Shown here: positions 1 to 6,074 of the stretch, in pieces
Layout of the letters: each line of letters starts with the position of its first letter
Numbering within the stretch: the stretch's first letter is position 1
DNA from: an uncultured Lachnospiraceae bacterium
GTDB lineage: Bacteria; Bacillota; Clostridia; Lachnospirales; Lachnospiraceae
Direction of reading: 5' to 3'
DNA: 9,090 nucleotides
Assembly (NCBI GenBank): GCA_910586255.1
Contig: CAJUHR010000064.1
Coordinates: forward strand, 1 to 9,090
Notes under the pieces: model-generated
Told to the model about the DNA's origin: nothing
Database searches by the model: none
What the model saw: only the letters and a program-made list of their open reading frames with translations
Made by a program: the position numbers and the translations under genes

Positions 1-37
1 AATGTCTTGATACGGCCAGCGCAGCAAGTGCGCAGAC

Positions 38-580
38 CTATCCCTTGGGAATCCCCATTTCCTTTTCAAACCGGAAAAACAGCTCTCCCCCCGGCATCTC
101 ATCCTCTCCCATTGGCATATGAGGGTCCTTGTGGCCGGGATTATAAAACTCCACAATATGGAACCCGCACTTATTTACATAAAAATGGATGTTTCGGACC
201 TCAAAATAAGGAGTAACCGTTTCCCAGACAAGGGTGTCCGGATACCGTTCCTCCACTGCCCTCCACGCTGCCAGCCCCAGTCCGCGGCTGTGATACTTTG
301 GTGAGATGAAAAAGAACTCCAGCGAATTATGGTTTGTATCCGGATGAATGGATACCACCACCCCTCCCACCCGCTTTCCTTCATATAAAATATGGTATAC
401 TGCCGCCCCCGGGGCATTGACGGATTGCCAGATGTCCTCATCCGCCGGTATGGGGCCGTCCTCCATGGGTCCGAAGTTCTCCACCACCGCAACCGCAAAC
501 GCCTCCTGCAGCTTTTCAATAAACTCTCTCATATCCTCTTTCTGTGCTGTCTCCAGCACAACCATTCTGGTTTCTTCCAT
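38..580 (-). CDS. GNAT-family N-acetyltransferase
   Basis: A 180-aa protein of the GCN5-related N-acetyltransferase fold, which moves an acetyl group from acetyl-CoA to an amine; the acceptor cannot be told from sequence. The acetyl-CoA loop is visible as SRGLGLA near residues 98-104, after a strand-rich part (GKRVGGVVVSIHPD, LEFFFISPKYH). A typical C-terminal motif follows (VRNIHFYVNKCGFHIVEFY). The ATG at 580 is chosen because AGGAGG lies 10 nt upstream (about 591-596). The longer reading to 697 runs back into the kinase gene and has an Arg-rich, unlikely N-terminus. It lies 34 bp after the kinase stop on the same strand with no clear terminator between, so it is probably the third gene of the regulator-kinase operon. 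Family call firm, substrate unknown. Confidence 0.88.
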   Translation of the reverse strand: MEETRMVVLETAQKEDMREFIEKLQEAFAVAVVENFGPMEDGPIPADEDIWQSVNAPGAAVYHILYEGKRVGGVVVSIHPDTNHNSLEFFFISPKYHSRGLGLAAWRAVEERYPDTLVWETVTPYFEVRNIHFYVNKCGFHIVEFYNPGHKDPHMPMGEDEMPGGELFFRFEKEMGIPKG

Positions 581-614
581 AAATAAGTATCCTCCTTCTG
601 AAAAAACACTTTTG

Positions 615-1940
615 TCAAATCCCTTCCGCCGGAAACAGGACACGGATCCGGTATGTCCCCTCCCCCGCTTCCTCCTCACATCTGCCCCACATGTCACCCA
701 TCATAGCCCGCACATTCCCCATTCCAATCTTCGTGCTGGCAATGGGTTCCCCCTGCCTTTTAATCCGGTTGCACACCTCAATCCCTGCCCAGCCCGGTTC
801 ATAAACCGTGGAAATCCTCACCGTCTCATCCGAATCCGCATACTTTACCAGATTCATCCCCAGATTATCCACAATCCTGGAGATGTAATCCATGCGAACC
901 CGAATCATGTCCCGCTTCCACTCCAGACATGCCTCCACCTCAAATCCCTGTCCCTCCAGGAACATGGCCATCTCCGACAGACTGTCTATAAACACGCTTT
1001 GGAAAAGCATAGGCTCCTCTGCCTTTTCCCTGCCCTTCTCCTCTCCCACCTGGCTGCACTCGAACAGCCGGTCCGACAGTTCCTTCATCTGTACAGCCTT
1101 TGCCATAATCTTATCCAGATAGTAGCCCCGCTTTGCCTCATCCCCACAAACCCCCGATTGCATAACCTGTACATAAGTGGTCAGCGCCGTGAGCGGCGTC
1201 CTTAAATCATGGGCCAGCCCCACGATCAAATCCCGGTTGGCCTCCCGCAGTTCCTGCTCCCGCTCCATGTTCTCCTTTAAAGCCTGCCGCATCTGATTCA
1301 GCCCCCCGGCCAGCCTGGCCAGCTCGTCCCATCCTCTGACAGGGACGCCGTGATCCAGGCATCCGCCCTCCATGATCTCCACTTCCCGGTGAATATCCTG
1401 TATATACAAAATCCTCCTTCGGACGCCCCAGAGGAAACAGCCGATCAATATAAGGAAACAGAGCACCATAGACGCCACCATGGCATATATCTGATAGCGG
1501 TAGGCAAAGGCCCCTGTCAGAAAAACCTCTGCCTTCCCGTCCGCAAACGTGACATCAAAATAACTTTCCCGGTAGTAGGGCACTTCCATGTCCTCATAAT
1601 AATCCTCCGCCTCCGTTGTATCCGACACATACAAAAGCATGTCATTCCGGTAGATTTCCAGATAGACAATGGACTTCTTTTTCACCCATTCTGACAGCGC
1701 CCCCTGGTCTGAAGCACCTATGCCCTGTGCCAGCACATAATCCTGCAGTTCCTGGACCATCTTTAACTCTTCCTTTTGCAGATAAGAGGTTTCCAGAAAA
1801 TAATCATCAATCCTTCTGGTCACTGCCATATTAAAAACCCCGGAAACCACACCTGCCCCAATGCCGCTGATGAGAAGCCACAGAATCAGTTCCCCGGCCA
1901 GGCTCCAGGACTTTGTCCAGATTCTTTCCCTGATTGTCAT
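615..1940 (-). CDS. Two-component sensor histidine kinase (HAMP, HisKA, HATPase)
   Basis: A 441-aa membrane kinase. TM1 lies at about residues 14-36, an extracellular sensor loop of about 110 residues follows, and TM2 is at about 150-172. After these come a HAMP-like linker (about 175-225), the dimerisation/phosphoacceptor domain with H-box AHDLRTPLTAL (His244), and an ATPase domain. The N-box is NLGMNLVKYAD (Asn359/Asn363) and a glycine box KIGMGNVRAMM lies near 404-414. The usual DxGxG G1 box is not recognisable; the place is held by IEVCNRIKRQGEP. The sensor loop has a strongly acidic stretch at about 107-125 (EAEDYYEDME). ATG 1940 is chosen because it lies 4 bp after the regulator stop; an upstream in-frame start at 2012 would overlap the regulator by 68 bp. 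It should phosphorylate the adjacent response regulator. The signal is unknown, and envelope stress is an inference from the neighbouring lipid genes. Confidence 0.93.
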   Translation of the reverse strand: MTIRERIWTKSWSLAGELILWLLISGIGAGVVSGVFNMAVTRRIDDYFLETSYLQKEELKMVQELQDYVLAQGIGASDQGALSEWVKKKSIVYLEIYRNDMLLYVSDTTEAEDYYEDMEVPYYRESYFDVTFADGKAEVFLTGAFAYRYQIYAMVASMVLCFLILIGCFLWGVRRRILYIQDIHREVEIMEGGCLDHGVPVRGWDELARLAGGLNQMRQALKENMEREQELREANRDLIVGLAHDLRTPLTALTTYVQVMQSGVCGDEAKRGYYLDKIMAKAVQMKELSDRLFECSQVGEEKGREKAEEPMLFQSVFIDSLSEMAMFLEGQGFEVEACLEWKRDMIRVRMDYISRIVDNLGMNLVKYADSDETVRISTVYEPGWAGIEVCNRIKRQGEPIASTKIGMGNVRAMMGDMWGRCEEEAGEGTYRIRVLFPAEGI

Positions 1941-1944
1941 TTTC

Positions 1945-2649
1945 TCACCCAATCCGATACCCCTTTCCCCACACCGTACAGATCCGCTTCGGCTCCTGAG
2001 GGTCCTTCTCAATCTTCACCCGCAGCTTGCGGATATGTACCATAACCGTATTGTTGGAACCGTAAAAGTAAGGCTCCTTCCACACGCTCTCATAAATGTT
2101 CTGTGCCGAAAATATCTTGTTCGGATGTTCCATTAAAAGCCGCAGGATCTGATATTCCAGTTCCGACAGATCCACCTCCTTATCCTCCACCCATACCTGG
2201 TTAAACCCTAAGTCCAGGCGGATCTCCTTCCACTGAAGCCATGATGAGTCCTCCCCGCTGTTTCCTGCCCCTTTCCCCTGATACACCTGATATCTCCGAA
2301 GCAGGGCCTTCACCCGCCCCAAAAGTTCCCCATAAGAAAAGGGCTTGGAAAGATAATCATCCCCTCCTGCCATTAACCCCAGAAGCTTGTCCGACTCCCT
2401 GGCCTTAGCCGTCAGAAACAGGATCGGAACATTATAAGTCTTACGGATCTCCTCACAAGTCCTGATTCCTGAAATCCCGGGCATCATAATGTCCAGGATG
2501 ATCAGATCCGTATCACCGTTCACCATCTCCAGAGCCTGACTGCCGGACTCCGCCTCATATACCTTATAACCCTCGCTTTCCAGAAGCACCCGGACGCCCT
2601 CCCGGATATCCCCGTCATCCTCCACCAGTAAAATCATCCCTTTTTCCAT
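1945..2649 (-). CDS. OmpR/PhoB-family response regulator
   Basis: A 234-aa DNA-binding response regulator of normal length. The receiver domain (about 1-120) has the acidic pair Asp11/Asp12, phosphoacceptor Asp53 (LIILDIMMPG), Thr80 and Lys102 (SKPFSYGELL). A winged-helix effector domain (about 135-234) ends in the typical VMVHIRKLRVKIEKDP ... ICTVWGKGYRIG. Start ATG 2649 has AAGGTGG about 4 nt upstream; Met5 is a less well placed alternative. It is the first gene of the operon with the kinase, and the 4-bp gap to the kinase suggests translational coupling. OmpR-family proteins bind tandem direct repeats with 10-11 bp spacing. Such repeats lie in the intergenic region it shares with the phospholipid operon, and it is the obvious candidate to bind them. 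Family call secure, target assignment inferred. Confidence 0.95.
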   Translation of the reverse strand: MEKGMILLVEDDGDIREGVRVLLESEGYKVYEAESGSQALEMVNGDTDLIILDIMMPGISGIRTCEEIRKTYNVPILFLTAKARESDKLLGLMAGGDDYLSKPFSYGELLGRVKALLRRYQVYQGKGAGNSGEDSSWLQWKEIRLDLGFNQVWVEDKEVDLSELEYQILRLLMEHPNKIFSAQNIYESVWKEPYFYGSNNTVMVHIRKLRVKIEKDPQEPKRICTVWGKGYRIG

Positions 2650-2791
2650 TTTTCCACCTTCTTTTCTCTATACAAAACCTTATTGTTTTGCTGCTCCTTT
2701 TATACTGCCAACGTGTCGGCGCTACACCTGTTCCTGTCTGGTTTTTCTCCGCCGCTCCTTCTATATTTTACCTGAAAACTCCCCTACATAG

Positions 2792-2808
2792 TTCTTAAAA
2801 TTTCTTAA
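2792..2808 (-). promoter_or_regulatory. Putative OmpR-type half-sites upstream of the regulator operon
   Basis: On the minus strand two exact copies of TTAAGAA (2808-2802 and 2798-2792) lie 10 bp apart, reading toward the response-regulator gene. They differ at one base from the TTCAGAA heptads facing the lipid operon. A possible -10, TAAAAT (2770-2765), follows with no recognisable -35 at 17 bp, as expected for an activated promoter. A degenerate third copy, TTCAGG, lies at 2776-2771. The site is consistent with autoregulation, but AT-rich heptads can occur by chance. Confidence 0.4.
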
Positions 2809-2870
2809 CTTGTAAAAAGGACGGCTCCCTTCCCGCAAACACTCCCGCCCCGGACCGTCCGGACGCCGGT

Positions 2871-2923
2871 TTCAGAATTGTTAAGATTCCCTTCAGAAAC
2901 CATTCAGCTTCCCATGGGATAAT
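2871..2923 (+). promoter_or_regulatory. Tandem-heptad operator and extended -10 promoter of the lipid operon
   Basis: Four related heptads occur in direct orientation: TTCAGAA at 2871, TTAAGAT at 2881, TTCAGAA at 2892 and TTCAGCT at 2903, spaced 10, 11 and 11 bp, so on one face of the helix. Eight bases after the last comes GATAAT (2918-2923), preceded by TG at 2915-2916 (extended -10). The heptads cover the place where a -35 would lie, and the hexamer there (AGAAAC) is not a -35. This is the layout of class II activation by OmpR/PhoB-family regulators. Transcription should begin near 2930, about 40 nt before the leader ORF. The rest of the 2650-2972 intergenic region shows only a GC-rich palindrome (2850-2862). 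Confidence 0.55.
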
Positions 2924-2972
2924 AGACCTTGACGGAGAGAAAGAAAAACGAAACGTTCAAGGAGGTATGATT

Positions 2973-3098
2973 ATGCATGAAAATAAATTAGTCCATCTGA
3001 TAATAGAGCAGATTCAGAAAGACCGCGAAACCTTGTCCAAACCAAAACAAGAGCCATGTCCCGCCCCCTTTCAGGGAACCGCAGGCCATGGCCGGTAA
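2973..3098 (+). CDS. 41-aa leader ORF overlapping the VTT gene
   Basis: A 41-codon ORF beginning MHENKLVHLIIEQIQKD and ending GTAGHGR. It has the best ribosome binding site in the region: CAAGGAGG ending at 2965, 7 nt before ATG 2973 (an in-frame ATG at 2967 is too close). It is the first ORF after the predicted promoter. Its stop (TAA, 3096-3098) lies 11 bp inside the next gene, whose own start lacks a good ribosome binding site, so translational coupling is likely. The first 20 residues could form a charged amphipathic helix; the rest is Pro/Gly-rich. No family is recognised. It could be a true small protein or only a leader that delivers ribosomes to the VTT gene. Confidence 0.55.
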   Translation: MHENKLVHLIIEQIQKDRETLSKPKQEPCPAPFQGTAGHGR

Positions 3099-3681
3099 CA
3101 CCGGACAGCTTCAGGCTGAAAGGTGGAAGAAGGCCGTCACCATCATCTTTACGGCTCTGCTTGCCATCTTCTGTGTCCTGTTTATCAGAGCATATATGCA
3201 GGGCCGGTTCCATTCCCTGGAATCTCTCCGCGACTACGTCAAAGGGTTTGGAATCATGGCTCCTGCCGTTCTCACCTTGTTCCAGGCATTTCAGGTGATC
3301 CTTCCGGTGCTTCCCGGATTCTTCGGATGTGCCGCGGGAGCCCTTCTGTTCGGAGCAGCCGGCGGGTTCTGGTACAACTACCTTGGAATCAGTACAGGCT
3401 CCATTATCGCCTTTTTCCTTGCCAGGCAGTACGGCACCAGCCTTGTAAAGGCTCTGTTTCCGGGAGAAAGCTACACAAAATGGTCCGACTGGCTGGGCAG
3501 GAGCCGGTATTTTACCCTGGCCCTGTTTGCCTCTATCCTGCTGCCCCTTTTTCCCGATGATTACCTCTGTTACTTCTCCGGCCTCACCAACATGAGCGCG
3601 AAGAAGTTTATATGGATCATCATTCTGGGAAAACCCTGGTGCATTCTGGCTTACAGCCTGGCCTTCGCCGGAGTGCTGTAA
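3088..3681 (+). CDS. VTT-domain (TVP38/TMEM64, DedA superfamily) membrane protein
   Basis: A 197-aa integral membrane protein. TM1 lies at about residues 15-36. The VTT core follows, with a hydrophobic half-helix (VLTLFQAFQVILPVLPG) and the Gly-rich block GALLFGAAGGFWYNYLG, then GSIIAFFLARQYG. Next come a further helix and the family motif LLPLFPDDYLCYFSGLTNMSAKKF (about 151-174), then a last TM helix. Members of this superfamily move lipids across membranes. In Bacillus subtilis a DedA-family protein (PetA/YbfM) grouped with pssA and psd is implicated in PE distribution. The position directly before pssA and psd here suggests a similar role, which is inference. ATG 3088 is the only usable start: the same frame upstream has stops at 2989, 2998 and 3001 and no good start. 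It lacks a strong ribosome binding site and overlaps the leader ORF. Confidence 0.9.
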   Translation: MAGNTGQLQAERWKKAVTIIFTALLAIFCVLFIRAYMQGRFHSLESLRDYVKGFGIMAPAVLTLFQAFQVILPVLPGFFGCAAGALLFGAAGGFWYNYLGISTGSIIAFFLARQYGTSLVKALFPGESYTKWSDWLGRSRYFTLALFASILLPLFPDDYLCYFSGLTNMSAKKFIWIIILGKPWCILAYSLAFAGVL

Positions 3682-3755
3682 AGCACACATGCCATCCAAA
3701 ACCATTTACGGCACCTGCCGGACTGCCTGCCAAAAAAACAAAAAGGAGACGAAAA

Positions 3756-4379
3756 ATGTCAAAGAAACACCTCTTAGGCTTTTACGATTATACGGTCATT
3801 CTGACCTACGCAGGCACCCTGTCTGCCCTTTACGGAATCCTGTCCCTCTTAAACAACAGCCCCAGGCAGGCCCTCCTATGCCTGATGATCTCCGGGCTCT
3901 GTGACATGTTTGACGGGGCTATAGCCGCCACCAAAGACCGGAACCACCAGGAAAAACGGTTCGGAATCCAGATTGATTCCCTCAACGATATGGTGGCTTT
4001 CGGTGTTCTTCCCGCACTCTTTGTATACACGGTCTGCCCCAAAATCCCCCTTTCCCTTCTGGCAGCCTCAGCCTACCTTCTGTGCGCCCTGATCCGCCTG
4101 GCCTACTTCAATGTCCTGGAAGAAGACCGCCAGGACCATACAGACCAGAAACGGACGGAGTACCTAGGCCTGCCTGTCACCGTCTCCGCCCTCATTCTCC
4201 CGGCTGCCTACGCTGTCCAGTCCCGGACCCCGGCCACTCATCTGTGCGCCTTGACCCTTGCCTCCATGGCCCTGCTTTTTATCTTCCCCATAAGGATCCC
4301 CAAGCCTAGGCTGAAAGGTATTATCGGAATGGCTGCCGCAGGCACTGCCCTCCTTTTGGGAATGGTTCTGGAGGTATAA
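3756..4379 (+). CDS. pssA: CDP-diacylglycerol--serine O-phosphatidyltransferase
   Basis: A 207-aa membrane enzyme that joins CDP-diacylglycerol and L-serine to give phosphatidylserine and CMP, the first committed step to PE. The CDP-alcohol phosphotransferase signature is visible: Asp50-x2-Asp53-Gly54-x2-Ala57, then Gly70-x3-Asp74-x3-Asp78 (FGIQIDSLNDMVAFG). The four metal-binding and catalytic Asp residues are present. The Arg usual after Ala in DGxxAR is Ala58 here. Several TM helices follow (about 79-115, 140-155, 165-180, 188-205). Start ATG 3756 has AAAGGAGA just upstream; the longer reading to 3612 lies inside the VTT gene. It lies 74 bp after the VTT gene and 4 bp before psd, whose ribosome binding site (GGAGG, 4370-4374) is inside the end of pssA. 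The psd neighbour makes serine the very likely acceptor. Confidence 0.94.
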   Translation: MSKKHLLGFYDYTVILTYAGTLSALYGILSLLNNSPRQALLCLMISGLCDMFDGAIAATKDRNHQEKRFGIQIDSLNDMVAFGVLPALFVYTVCPKIPLSLLAASAYLLCALIRLAYFNVLEEDRQDHTDQKRTEYLGLPVTVSALILPAAYAVQSRTPATHLCALTLASMALLFIFPIRIPKPRLKGIIGMAAAGTALLLGMVLEV

Positions 4380-4383
4380 AGAC

Positions 4384-5220
4384 ATGATAAAAGATCCCTT
4401 ATATGTACGCTTTCTCTATGAAACCACACCGGGACGCACCCTCTTAAAAACACTGGCCCGGCCCCTATTTTCCAGGCGGGCCGCTTTATTTTTGGATTCC
4501 CCCTGGTCCCGGTGGCTTATCCCTTTGTATATCCGGCTTCACCGTATCCCCATGGACTCCTATATTCCAGAACGCTACCGCTCCTTCAACCACTTTTTCA
4601 TCCGGAAAAGAAACTGCCTGTACATAAACCCGGATCCGGAGCCCTCTCATTTCATCAGTCCCTGTGACGGATACTTAAGGGTACATCCCATTACCAGAGA
4701 AAGCCGGTTTTGCGTCAAACGCCTGAACTATTCCCTGGAAAAGCTTCTCCGCGACCCTGCCCTGGCAGCCAGGTACGAAAACGGCCTCTGTCTCATTTTC
4801 CGTCTGGCTCCCCACAACTACCACCGCTACTGTTACCCAGACAGCGGCCTGGCAATCAAACAGGTATCCATTCCCGGCCTTCTCCACTCCGTAAGGCCTT
4901 CTGCCCTGAAAACCCGCCCCGTTTTTCTGGAAAACGCCAGACAATACACGGTCATTGACTCCCAACAGTTCGGCCTTCTGGTTCAAATGGAAGTAGGCGC
5001 TCTCCTGGTAGGAAAAATCCATAATCACGGAGGCAGACTTGTGGCAGAACGGGGCACAGAAAAAGGATACTTTGAATTTGGCGGTTCCACGATTCTGATC
5101 CTCACTGAACAGGGAATCCTGGATATGGACCAGCCTATCCTGAATGCCTCTCAAAAAGGCCTGGAAACCGCCGTAACCTACGGAGAAAAAATCGCCGCCA
5201 GAAGGTTAGAGCGTGTCTGA
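4384..5220 (+). CDS. psd: Phosphatidylserine decarboxylase proenzyme
   Basis: A 278-aa proenzyme that decarboxylates phosphatidylserine to PE using a pyruvoyl group made by self-cleavage. The conserved parts are in order: SPCDGYLRV with Asp95 of the charge relay, VKRLNYSLEKLL, FRLAPHNYHRYCYPDSG with His144 and His147, EVGALLVGKIHNHGG, and the cleavage motif FGGST. Cleavage is expected between Gly234 and Ser235, giving a beta chain of about 234 residues and an alpha chain of about 44 with an N-terminal pyruvoyl. All key residues are present, so it should be active. ATG 4384 follows GGAGG (4370-4374) by 9 nt. It is the last gene of the operon, and its stop lies inside a strong inverted repeat. 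Confidence 0.95.
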   Translation: MIKDPLYVRFLYETTPGRTLLKTLARPLFSRRAALFLDSPWSRWLIPLYIRLHRIPMDSYIPERYRSFNHFFIRKRNCLYINPDPEPSHFISPCDGYLRVHPITRESRFCVKRLNYSLEKLLRDPALAARYENGLCLIFRLAPHNYHRYCYPDSGLAIKQVSIPGLLHSVRPSALKTRPVFLENARQYTVIDSQQFGLLVQMEVGALLVGKIHNHGGRLVAERGTEKGYFEFGGSTILILTEQGILDMDQPILNASQKGLETAVTYGEKIAARRLERV

Positions 5221-5241
5221 AAGCAATTTTCAGACCGCTCT
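5208..5241 (+). terminator. Stem-loop spanning the psd stop codon
   Basis: AGAGCG-T-GTCTGAAA (5208-5222) pairs with TTTCAGACCGCTCT (5228-5241) around a 5-nt loop: 14 bp with one bulged T. It contains the psd stop codon (5218-5220). No T-run follows on either strand, so it is not a standard intrinsic terminator; it may protect the mRNA 3' end or act with another factor. The rest of 5221-5441 shows no convincing gene. Confidence 0.4.
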
Positions 5242-5441
5242 GGCGCCATACCCATTCACTGATAAAGTCAGGACTCAGAAAAAAGAAAAGAGAAACCTTG
5301 CTGTCATCCTGGGATCCATTGTGATCGGAGAGGCAAGTTACCGGATCGCCTCCCTTCCCCGGATCCGGGACTGTTATAGCAGGATTGTCTCGCCCTTTGT
5401 TTTCAGGCAAAATAATACCTTTCATGAACAAATGGACACCA

Positions 5442-6023
5442 TTACAAGAAAAGCGCGATTCCTTCAGCCATATTGTACTTCCTATATGGTCTAAAAGAAT
5501 AGCGCTTTCCTCTCTTATTCGCAGAGCCTTCCGCCTGGTTATCTCCACCCTTCACAGCACTTTCCTCTGTAGGAGAATCCTTTGCCTGTTCCCCCTTCCC
5601 CTTTTCTTCCAAAGGCTGATCCGGGCGGCCAAACTGGATTTTAGACTTCCAATTTTCATCCGGCGCTGCCTGATAATGTCCAAAAGATTCCGTCTTTTCT
5701 TCCGGGATATACTGATCCAGATTTCTTATTCTGACTGTGCCGCCTCCCGCCTTCCTGTCTTTACCGGTTACCGCTACCTGGCCTATATCAGCCGCCTGAC
5801 GGGCCTGGCCGGCCCGTACCGTCTCCCTGGACGGCCCGGTACTCTCTGCCACAGCCAAACCGCCCCCTTTGCCTGCCTTCCCGCCTTCACTCACCTTTCC
5901 ACTTTCCTTTATCGTTACAGCCTCTCCCGCTTTCTCCGGCTTTCCTTCCTTTAACCCGGTATCCGCCTTCAAAGCCACTGCCTCCTGTCCCAGCCTGCTG
6001 TTTGGAATCATCCAAATCGCCAT
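5442..6023 (-). CDS. Hypothetical low-complexity protein
   Basis: A 193-aa hydrophilic protein, rich in Gly, Lys, Ala and Glu, with no signal peptide or TM helix. The N-terminus (MAIWMIPNSRLGQ) is followed by repetitive charged sequence (about 20-95). A more ordered-looking part lies at about 98-130 (IRNLDQYIPEEKTESFGHYQ), then an acidic/basic linker. The ATG at 6023 has a very good ribosome binding site (AAAGGAGAA, 8 nt upstream), which is the main reason to believe the gene. The last about 20 residues, ending NMAEGIALFL, are encoded by a large hairpin and may not be the ancestral C-terminus. The composition is GC-rich, like the left half of the window. No family is recognised; Lachnospiraceae have similar-looking uncharacterised proteins, but this is an impression. 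Confidence 0.6.
   Translation of the reverse strand: MAIWMIPNSRLGQEAVALKADTGLKEGKPEKAGEAVTIKESGKVSEGGKAGKGGGLAVAESTGPSRETVRAGQARQAADIGQVAVTGKDRKAGGGTVRIRNLDQYIPEEKTESFGHYQAAPDENWKSKIQFGRPDQPLEEKGKGEQAKDSPTEESAVKGGDNQAEGSANKRGKRYSFRPYRKYNMAEGIALFL
5450..5508 (-). terminator. Large terminator-like hairpin inside the 3' end of the hypothetical gene
   Basis: The arms 5450-5473 and 5484-5508 pair over 24 positions around a 10-nt loop. Read as minus-strand RNA there are 21 Watson-Crick pairs, 2 G-U pairs, 1 mismatch and 1 bulged base. Read as plus-strand RNA the G-U pairs become A-C mismatches, so the structure favours the minus-strand transcript. The minus strand continues GCGCTTTTCTTG, a short U-rich tract. 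It fits an intrinsic terminator of the hypothetical gene, except that it lies within the frame just before the TAA (5444-5442). Confidence 0.5.
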
Positions 6024-6074
6024 AATCTTATTCTCCTTTTATATTTTTTATCCTTTCATATAACCCTTTCCACT

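Noticed and set aside
348..1205. 285-codon plus-strand ORF
   Set aside because: Antisense to the histidine kinase, whose HisKA/HATPase motifs are clear; the product is Pro/His/Leu-rich with no ribosome binding site, a typical shadow in GC-rich DNA.
2815..2862. GC-rich palindrome (CCGGAC-C-GTCCGG) and a GGACGG/CCGTCC stem followed by TTTTT on the minus strand
   Set aside because: It could be an intrinsic terminator, but it would act on the minus strand upstream of the regulator promoter where no gene ends; the stem is short and the loop long.
2971..3705. 244-codon minus-strand ORF
   Set aside because: Antisense to the leader ORF and VTT gene; the product is hydrophilic low-complexity with no recognisable motif and no start signals.
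5213..5494. Plus-strand ORF starting at the end of psd
   Set aside because: It begins within the psd stop hairpin at a GTG with no ribosome binding site, and its end reads through the minus-strand terminator-like hairpin.
5385..5954. 189-codon plus-strand ORF opposite the hypothetical protein
   Set aside because: Arg/Leu/Phe-rich shadow composition and no ribosome binding site, whereas the minus-strand frame has AAAGGAGAA placed correctly.
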